Positions 26,263-34,677 of a stretch of 64,000 bases of DNA are shown here, one piece after another. The DNA comes from Natronincola ferrireducens. Lineage in GTDB: Bacteria; Bacillota; Clostridia; Peptostreptococcales; Natronincolaceae. Location: contig NZ_FNFP01000001.1 of NCBI RefSeq assembly GCF_900100845.1, positions 744,001 through 808,000 on the forward strand, in the 5' to 3' direction. A model generated the notes under the pieces. It was not told where the DNA came from. It worked only from the letters and a program-made list of their open reading frames with translations, and searched no databases. Position 1 is the stretch's first letter, and each line of letters starts with the position of its first letter. The translations under genes and the position numbers were made by a program.

Positions 26263-28422
26263 ATGGGGGAACTATTTCTTTCTGTTTTAAATATGAGCCT
26301 TACGGCAAGCTATGTAATCCTTTTTGTGATACTTATCAGGCTGACACTCAAAAAAGCTCCCAAAGTCATCTCTTATGCCTTATGGGGTGTGGTTGCGTTT
26401 CGTCTTATAATACCATTTTCCTTTGAAAGTATGTTTAGTCTTATGCCACGGAATACCAATGCTATCCCAATCCCTAATGATATTATCTATCAGCAAAATC
26501 CCCAGATTAATAGTGGGATAGAAGTAGTAGATTCCTTTATAAGTGGTTCGCTTCCTGCACCCACTATAGGGGCAAGTGCAAATCCATTGCAGATTTATAT
26601 AGAAATAGGGGCATACATCTGGATTTTAGGAATAATGGTATTACTTATTTATAGTTTAGTGTCTGTTTTACTATTAAAAAGACAGCTTAAAAGTACAGAA
26701 TTAATAGAGCACAATATCTTTGAAGCTAAGAATTTACAAACACCATTTGTGCTTGGATTAATAAGACCAAAGATATATTTACCGGTTGGACTTAACGTTG
26801 AAGAAAGAAGCTATATTTTGCTACATGAACAGACCCATATCCATCGAAAAGACCATATCGTTAAGATGTTAGCTTTCCTAATATTGTCCATACACTGGTT
26901 CAATCCCCTTGTGTGGATTGGGTTTATGTTGATGAGTACGGATATGGAACTTTCCTGTGACGAAAGAGTATTGAAAGAAATGAAGGAAGATATTAAAAAA
27001 CCTTATGCTAATTCGTTATTGTCGATTGCTACTGGAAGACATATCTTAAATGGAAGTCCACTTGCCTTTGGTGAGGGCAATATAAAAGGGAGAATTAAAA
27101 ACGTACTGCATTATAGGAAACCCGGATTTTGGGTAGTTGCGGCTACAGTAACTTTGGTTGTAGCAGTCAGCATAGGACTTGTAGCCAATCCTATAAATAC
27201 TGCAAAACTACCTGATGTTGTAGAATTTACATTAGAACCTCTTGATCGTTTTGCCTATGGAACGCTAATTTCTGAAAATAAGCATATGGATTTTAATGAG
27301 GAAAAAGTAGATGAAATTGCAGACTATTTAAAAAAGCTTAAGGTAAACAAATCGGCGGTTTCTCAAAGTCGTGATCTTGACAGGGATACCACCAATCAAG
27401 TCCATTTTGTTTTCAGAGGTCTTTATAGCGGTGATAAGCAAAATATGTATTTTAATTTTAGTAAGGATTTTACTAAAGTTTGGGTAAATAATGACGTAAA
27501 ACCCAGTCTTTCCTACACTGTTAAGAAACCAGGTGAGGTTAAAGATTTTTTTCGGCGGCAGTTTGAAAGTGTTAATATGCTGGTAGAGATTGGATTCTAT
27601 GTTGAAAGGAATTTGGATATCATTATGTCTTCACCGAAGAATTCTTCAAATCCGCAGGATTATATAAATGCTCATAAAAATGAATATGAAAACTTCATGA
27701 AATATGGGGGAGAAGAAGCCCTGCAATACATGCTGACCCAGTTTGAAGCTGGTAATGCCGAAGGACTACGAGGGCAAATCATGATGTTACTTTGTAAAGA
27801 GCTTTTGGGTGGCCGAAATAATGTTACCGATGAATCGATATCACCACAGGAATGGTACGATGCATTGACCATCCGTCAGGAAATTATACTTCCACATTTT
27901 GAATATGACGGTCAGGATGTAATCGAAAAGCTTGTTTATGACACAGAAGTCGAGAATAGTTCAGATTCTAAAAGAGGGGGGTTCATTGTTGTAGCTCCAA
28001 AAATTTTTGGAAGTTATGAGGAGGAAGATATCCTCAAGGTCTTTGTAACCACTTACAGTGCAAGGTATAAACTTTATGGTAATACTTTATCGGAAGAAGG
28101 AGGTAGCATTATTCCAGCAGCAATCACCTATCGGAAAGATAATAATGGCCGGTATATCCTGGAGAAATATGAGCAAGCAAGAGATGGCTCGGAATTTGGC
28201 CCATCAATCAGAAAATATTGTACAATGCCGGTATCCAAGAAGGAAATTAAAGGGCTTGCAGATAAAATCCTTAAGGATTACGGAGATTATGAGGATATCC
28301 GTATTCTTATGCATGATAACCTATTTAAGCATTTAAAGAAAAATGGTATTAAAGACGCTACCCTTACCAATTCTCAAGGTGAGGTTGAATTTTCCATGAG
28401 TGATCCAAAATACAAACCTTGA
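26263..28422 (+). CDS. blaR1: BlaR1-like M56 membrane metallopeptidase (copy 2)
   Basis: A 719-residue membrane protein with four N-terminal segments, a zinc-protease loop (LLHEQTHIHRKDH with HExxH near residue 188, and MELSCDERVLKEM further on) and a membrane segment at about residues 287-310. The following extracellular region of roughly 400 residues has no SxxK penicillin-binding site that I can see and resembles the long sensor regions of clostridial M56 proteins of unknown ligand. It should cleave or release its BlaI partner on sensing. No target gene lies immediately downstream. Confidence 0.85.
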   Translation: MGELFLSVLNMSLTASYVILFVILIRLTLKKAPKVISYALWGVVAFRLIIPFSFESMFSLMPRNTNAIPIPNDIIYQQNPQINSGIEVVDSFISGSLPAPTIGASANPLQIYIEIGAYIWILGIMVLLIYSLVSVLLLKRQLKSTELIEHNIFEAKNLQTPFVLGLIRPKIYLPVGLNVEERSYILLHEQTHIHRKDHIVKMLAFLILSIHWFNPLVWIGFMLMSTDMELSCDERVLKEMKEDIKKPYANSLLSIATGRHILNGSPLAFGEGNIKGRIKNVLHYRKPGFWVVAATVTLVVAVSIGLVANPINTAKLPDVVEFTLEPLDRFAYGTLISENKHMDFNEEKVDEIADYLKKLKVNKSAVSQSRDLDRDTTNQVHFVFRGLYSGDKQNMYFNFSKDFTKVWVNNDVKPSLSYTVKKPGEVKDFFRRQFESVNMLVEIGFYVERNLDIIMSSPKNSSNPQDYINAHKNEYENFMKYGGEEALQYMLTQFEAGNAEGLRGQIMMLLCKELLGGRNNVTDESISPQEWYDALTIRQEIILPHFEYDGQDVIEKLVYDTEVENSSDSKRGGFIVVAPKIFGSYEEEDILKVFVTTYSARYKLYGNTLSEEGGSIIPAAITYRKDNNGRYILEKYEQARDGSEFGPSIRKYCTMPVSKKEIKGLADKILKDYGDYEDIRILMHDNLFKHLKKNGIKDATLTNSQGEVEFSMSDPKYKP

Positions 28423-28584
28423 ACTCCTTAATACCGTAAGAGCATAAAAGGAACAGCCGATAAACTGCTTGGGAAACAAGAATTTATGTAGCAGTTTTGG
28501 ACCAAATTCGTCTATTCCTGTTGATGCAAGGGAAGGAAATAAGAAAGTCTATGGATCAAAACCTACTTTTTTGAAGTAACCTTG

Positions 28585-28700
28585 TGGATTCACTTCATGA
28601 AAAATTAATTGTTGAATGGACATATAATAACAATGCTATAGAAGGGAACACTTTGACTTTATTAGAGATAAAAGTTGTCCTTTTATTCAGAATTGGGCTT
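28585..28700 (+). pseudogene. Fic-family protein remnant
   Basis: About 38 codons read DSLHEKLIVEWTYNNNAIEG then NTLTLLEIKVVL, the N-terminal part of Fic-domain proteins that bears the inhibitory-helix motif (xNAIEGN). No FIC catalytic motif (HPFxxGN) follows. The stretch 28423-28788 otherwise holds nothing recognisable. Confidence 0.65.
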
Positions 28701-28788
28701 TGTTTTATATTTTTTATAGAGTACATAGAGGAAATACTATGTTTTAACTAGAAGTATTAATAAATATAAAAATTAGGGGGAGAGTATT

Positions 28789-29238
28789 ATGGAACTAACA
28801 GCAAAGGATATAATGACAAAGGATGTTATAACTATAAAGGAGGATAACAGTATTTATGACGCGATAGAAACACTAATATCTCTTAACATAAATTGTTTGC
28901 CTGTTCTCAATAATGAAGGTATTTTGACAGGAATTGTAACCGAGACGGATTTGGTATATGTAGATAAAAAATTAAATGAATCATCCTATTATGCCTACTC
29001 AAAACTACATGTCCCAATTGATTCAAGGAATCTAAATAAGAATTCAAATAGATTCAAAGATCTTACAATAAAAGATGTTATGACAAAGAAACCGAGGACA
29101 GTAAAAGAAGATACATCCTTAGATAAAATAATAGATATAATTATTAATAAAGGACTCAAGACAATTCCTGTTGTAAAGGATTCCAAAGTAATTGGGATTA
29201 TTACTAGAAAAAATATCCTTAAATATTACTTGAAGTAG
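28789..29238 (+). CDS. Two-CBS-domain protein
   Basis: The 149-residue protein consists of two CBS domains in tandem (KDIMTKDVITIKEDNSI with INCLPVLNNEG; and KDVMTKKPRTVKEDTSL with LKTIPVVKDSK). Such proteins bind adenine nucleotides and modulate a partner. No partner is adjacent, so the role is unknown. The ATG at 28789 follows TTAGGGGGAGAG. It is alone between a decayed Fic fragment and a terminator. Confidence 0.88.
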   Translation: MELTAKDIMTKDVITIKEDNSIYDAIETLISLNINCLPVLNNEGILTGIVTETDLVYVDKKLNESSYYAYSKLHVPIDSRNLNKNSNRFKDLTIKDVMTKKPRTVKEDTSLDKIIDIIINKGLKTIPVVKDSKVIGIITRKNILKYYLK

Positions 29239-29340
29239 ATACTTAAGTAAGCTGAATGGATAATCCGTAGTGACAAGTTAATAGTCACAGATGTAATTAA
29301 TGAAAATCATTTTCTAAATATGAATCAAAAAAAGTTTATT

Positions 29341-29390
29341 AAAGGAATGAGTAGAATACTATAGATAATATTCTACTCATTCCTTTGTTT
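29341..29390 (+). terminator. Terminator after the CBS gene
   Basis: AAAGGAATGAGTAGAATA (29341-29358) and its exact complement (29369-29386) form an 18-bp stem, with GTTTG after it. Confidence 0.82.
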
Positions 29391-29614
29391 GTAAGTGTCA
29401 AAGAATTGTGGCCTAGTTTATTATCTAATGTTATAATGGTCTTCCTTTCATTTCATATACCTAAAAAATCAGACCTTTAATAGAAATTGTTAACTTTTTA
29501 AGTATATAAATTTACAAGCATCTTAGCAACAGGGATATAATATCGATGCTGTCCACCTGAATATATTGTAAGCCATCTAATAAACAGATGATACTTTCAT
29601 TCTTTGGTGAATAT

Positions 29615-31336
29615 TTAAAGAGTATGGGGTTTCATGTTTTTAATCTTAAGCTTTCGCATACGGTATTGTAGATTTTGGCGAACAATACCTAGTTTTTTAG
29701 CAGTTTGAGAAATATTCCAATTACACTGCTCCAATGCATTCAATAGAACCTCTTTTTCATAATCCAAGAGAGCTTCTGCTAGACTGGAGACTTGTAAACT
29801 TTTTTGATGGACTTCTTGTAGTTCCATTAAAGAGGTTAGATGGGAAGGTAAATGATGAGGTAGAATCGTTTCCTCATAATCAATCATAGTTACTACTGAT
29901 TCTATGATGTGCTCAAGCTCTCGAACATTACCGGGCCAACTATAGCTACAGAATAATTTAATTAGATCTTTGGAAGCTGAGACTATTGGCTTACCATATT
30001 TCATAGAAAAAAACTCAATAAAATAATTTGTGAGCAAATCAACATCCTCTAGACGTTCCCTTAAGGGTGGTATCTCTATTGAAATCACAGCTAAACGAAA
30101 ATATAAATCCATCCTAAGTGTTGAATTACTCAGACATTCAAAAGGAGGTATGTTTGTTGAACTAACAACTCTACAGTTTAAAGCTAGCTCTTCCTTCCCA
30201 CCGACCCTACGATATTGTTTTTCCTGTAGTACACGAAGTATTTTTGCCTGCAAATTTAAGGGCATAGAATTTATTTCATCTAGATATAGTGTCCCATGAC
30301 CAGCCTGTTCAATCAAACCTATTGAATTCTTTGACCCAGTAAAAGAACCTTCAACAGTACCAAAAAGTAGACTTTCTAATAATGACTCTGGAATAGCTGC
30401 ACAATTAATAGCCAAAAAAGGATGGTTTTTGGTGATAGGGTTTTCGTTATGAATTCCTTGGACAAATAGTTCTTTCCCTGTTCCAGTTTCACCATAAATT
30501 AATAGAGGGGACAATACTTCACCAGCTTTTCTTGCTCTCTTAATGACATCCATCATCCTAGAGCTTTTACCAATGATATTATTTAAAGTATAACGGGTAT
30601 TGTTTTCTAATTTATCCATTAGCATATTTTCATAAATTGGAGAAAAACGTTTTTGAATCTTTTTGCTGTTATTTAATAGTTCTTTTATGGTTATTAGATT
30701 TCTACTAACTGAATAGGTAGAAATAATTTTACCATTTTTAATTATAGGATAGGTACTTGCTATAAGATGGATTTCCTTATTATGCATCGTATGATACTTT
30801 TGATATCTATCAATAATTGAGGTTTGTGTCTTTAGCACTGTCCTATGTTCACTGTTCTCAGGTTTTATGTTATAGACTTCTGTTATCGGTTTTCCAAGTA
30901 TATTACAAGGCTCAAGCCCTTCAAAAATTTGTATTTGTTTATTATAAAATTGTATTTTTCCTTTAGTGTCAGCTATAAGTATTCCCTCATGAATGGAGTT
31001 AAGTACTGTAGAGAAACAGTAATTAGAGTCTTCTAAGTTACTGACCATAGTACAATCCTCAATACAAACGACTATGAGGTTTTTATTATTTATGATAATT
31101 GATTTCCTGTGAAACTTGAGTATTTTATTATGGTATATTATTTTTTGTGTTTCATTAGGGTTTTCGGTATCAAGCTTAAGTTGTATAAAAGAAATTACTT
31201 CCTCTAATGTATTTGTAGTAGTTTCAAATAGAAGATTTAGTTTTTTATTCATATAAGCAACTTGGTAATTCTCATCGAAAACAATTATAGCTTCTTTTAC
31301 ATTGTTTAATATTTCTTCTAAAAGTGACAGTAACAT
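29615..31336 (-). CDS. Sigma-54-dependent activator with two PAS domains
   Basis: A 573-residue enhancer-binding protein. Two PAS-like sensor domains (about residues 5-65 and 105-220, e.g. IHEGILIADTKGKIQFYNKQ) are followed by an AAA+ ATPase (Walker A YGETGTGKELF near 285; sigma-54 contact loop GSFTGS rather than the usual GAFTGA near 330; Walker B TLYLDEINSM near 350) and a Fis-type HTH (NISQTAKKLGIVRQNLQYRM at the C-terminus). It is divergent from the ammonia-lyase-like pair, which has a -24/-12 promoter, so it very probably activates that pair in response to a small molecule sensed by PAS. Confidence 0.93.
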   Translation of the reverse strand: MLLSLLEEILNNVKEAIIVFDENYQVAYMNKKLNLLFETTTNTLEEVISFIQLKLDTENPNETQKIIYHNKILKFHRKSIIINNKNLIVVCIEDCTMVSNLEDSNYCFSTVLNSIHEGILIADTKGKIQFYNKQIQIFEGLEPCNILGKPITEVYNIKPENSEHRTVLKTQTSIIDRYQKYHTMHNKEIHLIASTYPIIKNGKIISTYSVSRNLITIKELLNNSKKIQKRFSPIYENMLMDKLENNTRYTLNNIIGKSSRMMDVIKRARKAGEVLSPLLIYGETGTGKELFVQGIHNENPITKNHPFLAINCAAIPESLLESLLFGTVEGSFTGSKNSIGLIEQAGHGTLYLDEINSMPLNLQAKILRVLQEKQYRRVGGKEELALNCRVVSSTNIPPFECLSNSTLRMDLYFRLAVISIEIPPLRERLEDVDLLTNYFIEFFSMKYGKPIVSASKDLIKLFCSYSWPGNVRELEHIIESVVTMIDYEETILPHHLPSHLTSLMELQEVHQKSLQVSSLAEALLDYEKEVLLNALEQCNWNISQTAKKLGIVRQNLQYRMRKLKIKNMKPHTL

Positions 31337-31397
31337 ATTTTTTTCTCCTTAACAAATTATTATAAGCTATTAATAATTATAGCATAAATTATATGCA

Positions 31398-31462
31398 ATG
31401 CACAAAATTTATGCAGTCTCATTGCTTTATAAAAAGGCAAAGTATGCAAAAAAAATGTGCAT
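31398..31462 (+). promoter_or_regulatory. Putative upstream activator sites for the sigma-54 regulator
   Basis: Two related dyads, ATGCACAAAATTTATGCA (31398-31415) and TATGCAAAAAAAATGTGCAT (31443-31462), share an ATGCACA / TGCAT core around an AT tract. They lie about 70-135 bases before the -24 element, a usual position for enhancer binding. Confidence 0.6.
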
Positions 31463-31532
31463 CCACAACAAATCATTATCGTGACGGAATACTATAATCC
31501 ACTAAATTCAACAGATTATAAAACCATCAAAC

Positions 31533-31549
31533 TTGGCACTTGTTTTGCA
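31533..31549 (+). promoter_or_regulatory. Sigma-54 (-24/-12) promoter for the ammonia-lyase-like pair
   Basis: TTGGCAC (31533-31539), 5 bases, TTGCA (31545-31549) match the consensus exactly. The transcription start is expected near 31561, about 60 bases before the first gene. Confidence 0.88.
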
Positions 31550-31623
31550 ATATACAAAACATAGGATACAGCAAATCATTTAGATGATAGTATCTTATAT
31601 TTTGTATAAAGGAGTGGTTGGCA

Positions 31624-33084
31624 ATGGGAAAAATTTTATGCTTGAATGGAGAGAACTTAGAGTTAGAAGCTTTATTAGCCTATATTGAAGAGAATCCCTT
31701 CAAAGTTAAAATTTCAAGAACAAATCTAGAGGGTTTCCATGGAGAGTTATTAAATCCAAGGAAAGTGATATCAAATACAAAATTATTAGAAGAGACACCT
31801 GACATTATGTTAAGAACATACGCCTTATGCTATGGCAATATTTTACCCGAAGAAATAGGACGGATCAGCTTAGTTCTTTTGCTGAATGCAGGCCTTCGGT
31901 ATGGAAATGATTTACGGCAAGAGTTCATAGAAAGAATTCTATACTTTATTAATCATAATATTTCTCCATGCATACATGATATGAATAAACATGAAATATC
32001 TGCTATGAGCGAACTTTCTCTTATCCTTGCAGGAGAAGAGAAAACCCTATGCTATTTTAATGGAGAGTATACTACCACAGGAGATGTATTCAAAGAGTTA
32101 CAACTTGAAAAAATGTATCTTACTAGGGACGAGATTGTATTTATGGTAAACGCTTGCTGTATATCAACCGCCATATCAGTATATACCCTAAAGGAAGCGA
32201 AAAAATTGGTTAAGACTGCTGATATATGTCTATCTATGAACTTAGAAGCTATAAGGGGTGAAGTTGGTGCTTTTGACTATAGATTACATGAAATAGGACG
32301 GCCCTATAGGAATCAGATTATGTGTGCTGAGAACATAAAAAGATTGATTGAAGACAGTGAATTTACTACAGAAAAAGCTAGGCGTGCTTTTGATGGAGAT
32401 AAAGGTGCTAGATGTCAAGATGCTATATGCTATAGAGCCTCACCTCAAACACACGGTGGTGTACGTGATACAATTCAGTGGCTAGAAGAAAACTTAGTCA
32501 AGGAACTGAACAATATTTCTTATACAATCAATCCAATTATAGGATACTCTCTTGATCTGATGATCATATCTTTGGTTGATCTAGGAAATATAAGTGAAAG
32601 ACGGAGCTTTAGATTAAATGATTCAAATTTGTCCTATGGACTTCCTATGAATCTTGTTGGTGAAAATCCAGGCTTTAATCATGGCTTTCCAGTTATACAG
32701 GCTGCAGCCACAGCTGTATTAGCTGAACTAAAGCTTTTAGCATTGCCTAATACAGCCTGCACAAGTATTTTTAGCAACAGAAATAAATATTTTTGTACTA
32801 CATATCCTTCTGCTTTAAAATCTTTAGAGGTAATATCCCTTTTAACAAAAGTATTAGCTATAGAAATGTTTATGTCAGCTCAGGCCATGGATTTAGCAAA
32901 GGACAAACTAATAGACTATAGTTTTGGAAAAGGAACAGTGGTTGCGTTAAGTGAATTTAGAAAATACGTAAAAATAGTAAGAGAGAATAGATTTGCTGCA
33001 CCTGATATGGTGGAGTCCGATAGATTAGTCAAAGAAGGTGTAATTTTATCTGCAGTTGAAAAAAGTATTGGTCATTTAAAGTAA
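31624..33084 (+). CDS. Divergent HAL/PAL-superfamily protein, subunit 1 (no MIO motif)
   Basis: This 486-residue protein is related to histidine/phenylalanine ammonia-lyases but degenerate. The superfamily N-terminal tyrosine motif (YGxNTG) and the Ala-Ser-Gly MIO tripeptide are absent; where the latter should be, it reads PCIHDMNKHEISAM. It keeps QDAICYRASPQTHGG (about 265-279), the block with the substrate-carboxylate Arg, and DLGNISERR then NPGFNHGF (about 319-355). SIPTxxNQEDH is lost (SIFSNRNKYF). ATG at 31624 suits the AAGGAGTGG site better than TTG at 31618. The partner gene starts 14 bases downstream. Expression is driven by the sigma-54 promoter at 31533. Function is unknown; a role as partner subunit is inference. 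Confidence 0.8.
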   Translation: MGKILCLNGENLELEALLAYIEENPFKVKISRTNLEGFHGELLNPRKVISNTKLLEETPDIMLRTYALCYGNILPEEIGRISLVLLLNAGLRYGNDLRQEFIERILYFINHNISPCIHDMNKHEISAMSELSLILAGEEKTLCYFNGEYTTTGDVFKELQLEKMYLTRDEIVFMVNACCISTAISVYTLKEAKKLVKTADICLSMNLEAIRGEVGAFDYRLHEIGRPYRNQIMCAENIKRLIEDSEFTTEKARRAFDGDKGARCQDAICYRASPQTHGGVRDTIQWLEENLVKELNNISYTINPIIGYSLDLMIISLVDLGNISERRSFRLNDSNLSYGLPMNLVGENPGFNHGFPVIQAAATAVLAELKLLALPNTACTSIFSNRNKYFCTTYPSALKSLEVISLLTKVLAIEMFMSAQAMDLAKDKLIDYSFGKGTVVALSEFRKYVKIVRENRFAAPDMVESDRLVKEGVILSAVEKSIGHLK

Positions 33085-33098
33085 GGGGGAAGATATTG

Positions 33099-34421
33099 AT
33101 GGAGAAAAGAAAGTATTATATAGATGGTTATAGTTTAACAATAGATGATATTATATCTGCTATAAAAGGAAAGTATGCTTCTGTACACATAGCACAGAAA
33201 GCTATTGAAAGATGTAAAGATAGTAGGAGACAAATAGATAAATGGCTAGAGAAGGATGCTCCTGTTATTTATGGAGTAAATACAGGCTTAGGAAACTTAA
33301 AAGATACAATTTTATCACTTGAAGACCATATAAAATGGAATAAAACAATACCCTACCCTCATGCGGTAGGTATGGGAGGGCCAATTGACCCAGATATAAC
33401 AAGAGCTGCCCTTCTCATTAGAGCAAATGTTCTATGCAGAGGCTATTCCGCTGTGCGACCTAAATTAATTCAGAGAATGTTAGATATATTTAATGCAGGC
33501 ATTTCTCCAGTAGTATTAGAATTAGGCTCTACTGGTTTAAGTGATCTTGGTCCCCTTGCTCAATGCACAATGGTTGTAGCTGGTTTAGAGGAAGCAGAAG
33601 CTTTCTACAAAGGTAGAAGAGATAAAGTACAAACTATTTTCCAAGATGCAGGATTAGAACCAACCTTTGATTTAGAATGTAAGGAAGTCTTATCACAAAT
33701 GAATGGGTCAACTATGACACAATCCATAGCTATATTTGCCTTTGATAGGATTAAAAAGCTAACAAAAATCCACAAACAAATCGAGGGCTTAATGGATTCT
33801 GATAAGAATGAATCTTGCTATTTAAATGATAAAGTCTACTTAGCAATAGAAGATTCACTTAAATTTGTATCGAGTATTATTAACTTTGAGAACAATATAA
33901 GCTGTGATAATCCCCTTGTTTTTAAAGAAGAACAAGGAGACTATACTCCAGTCATGGGATGCAATTGCAGTAATACACAGGTTGGATATGTGCTTGATTT
34001 ACTAAACATTCTTATTGCTGATGCATCGAATATTCTATACCAACAGCTATGTCAAAAGGAAGAATTACATCCTTTTATGAGGGGGTTGAAAAATACAGCT
34101 TTGCAAATATTAATGAAATTGCGAACCCTTAGCATACCTGCTAGCGCAGACTCTATACCAACCAAAGGAAATCAAGAGGATCATGTTGAATTTAGTTATG
34201 GTGCAGCCAGAAAAGCTATGAAGGGGGTTCAATTATTTAAAACCCTGATAGCCTGTAAAATATATGGAATTCTCTTGATCACACCTCCAGGAATCCAAAA
34301 AGAAATAATAAAGAAAATCTCGTTGGACAACTCCTTTAACCTAGATATAATCAAGGAAAATGATTTGGTCAGTGAAAATTTAGAAATGATAGAACAGTGG
34401 ATTGAAGAATATATTTTTTAA
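33099..34421 (+). CDS. Divergent HAL/PAL-superfamily protein, subunit 2 (no MIO motif)
   Basis: This 440-residue protein is the second half of the pair. It keeps YGVNTGLG (about 58-65), PYPHAVGMGG with the conserved His (about 86-95), SQMNGSTMTQ with the conserved Asn (about 199-208), SCDNPLVF (268-275) and DSIPTKGNQEDHV (351-363). In the MIO loop the usual GSVGASGDLAPLAH is replaced by GSTGLSDLGPLAQ: Ala-Ser-Gly has become Leu-Ser with the Gly deleted, so the cofactor cannot form in the usual way. The QDxYSxR block is missing, exactly the block kept by subunit 1. ATG at 33099 fits AAGGGGGA. The frame is undamaged, so this is a conserved, selected form rather than a pseudogene. Confidence 0.8.
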   Translation: MEKRKYYIDGYSLTIDDIISAIKGKYASVHIAQKAIERCKDSRRQIDKWLEKDAPVIYGVNTGLGNLKDTILSLEDHIKWNKTIPYPHAVGMGGPIDPDITRAALLIRANVLCRGYSAVRPKLIQRMLDIFNAGISPVVLELGSTGLSDLGPLAQCTMVVAGLEEAEAFYKGRRDKVQTIFQDAGLEPTFDLECKEVLSQMNGSTMTQSIAIFAFDRIKKLTKIHKQIEGLMDSDKNESCYLNDKVYLAIEDSLKFVSSIINFENNISCDNPLVFKEEQGDYTPVMGCNCSNTQVGYVLDLLNILIADASNILYQQLCQKEELHPFMRGLKNTALQILMKLRTLSIPASADSIPTKGNQEDHVEFSYGAARKAMKGVQLFKTLIACKIYGILLITPPGIQKEIIKKISLDNSFNLDIIKENDLVSENLEMIEQWIEEYIF

Positions 34422-34467
34422 GGTTCAATCAGTAAAGAGAATATAAAGCATCTTTGAAAAGAAGTGT

Positions 34468-34512
34468 TAGGCAAAGAATCTCCGCTAGAGCTGTAGGACT
34501 TTGCCTATTTTA
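34468..34512 (+). terminator. Terminator after the ammonia-lyase-like pair
   Basis: AGGCAAAG (34469-34476) pairs with CTTTGCCT (34499-34506), followed by ATTTTAA. It makes the amidohydrolase at 34678 a separate transcription unit or a read-through gene. Confidence 0.7.
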
Positions 34513-34677
34513 ATCCTTTAAACCTATTGGGAAATTCATCATACTTTAAATTTACACAACGCAACTCTATTAGTATAAAAGGTGAAAAGTATAAAAAAAT
34601 TTAATAGGTATAAAATATTATTTATAATTTATTAATCCTGTTTATGCAAAAATCTGAATAAATGATAGAGGTATACC

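Noticed and set aside
31624-34421. The two ammonia-lyase-like genes as one frameshifted hutH
   Set aside because: Each has its own ribosome site and start and each spans nearly the whole family length, covering overlapping regions of the fold; they are paralogues, not halves.
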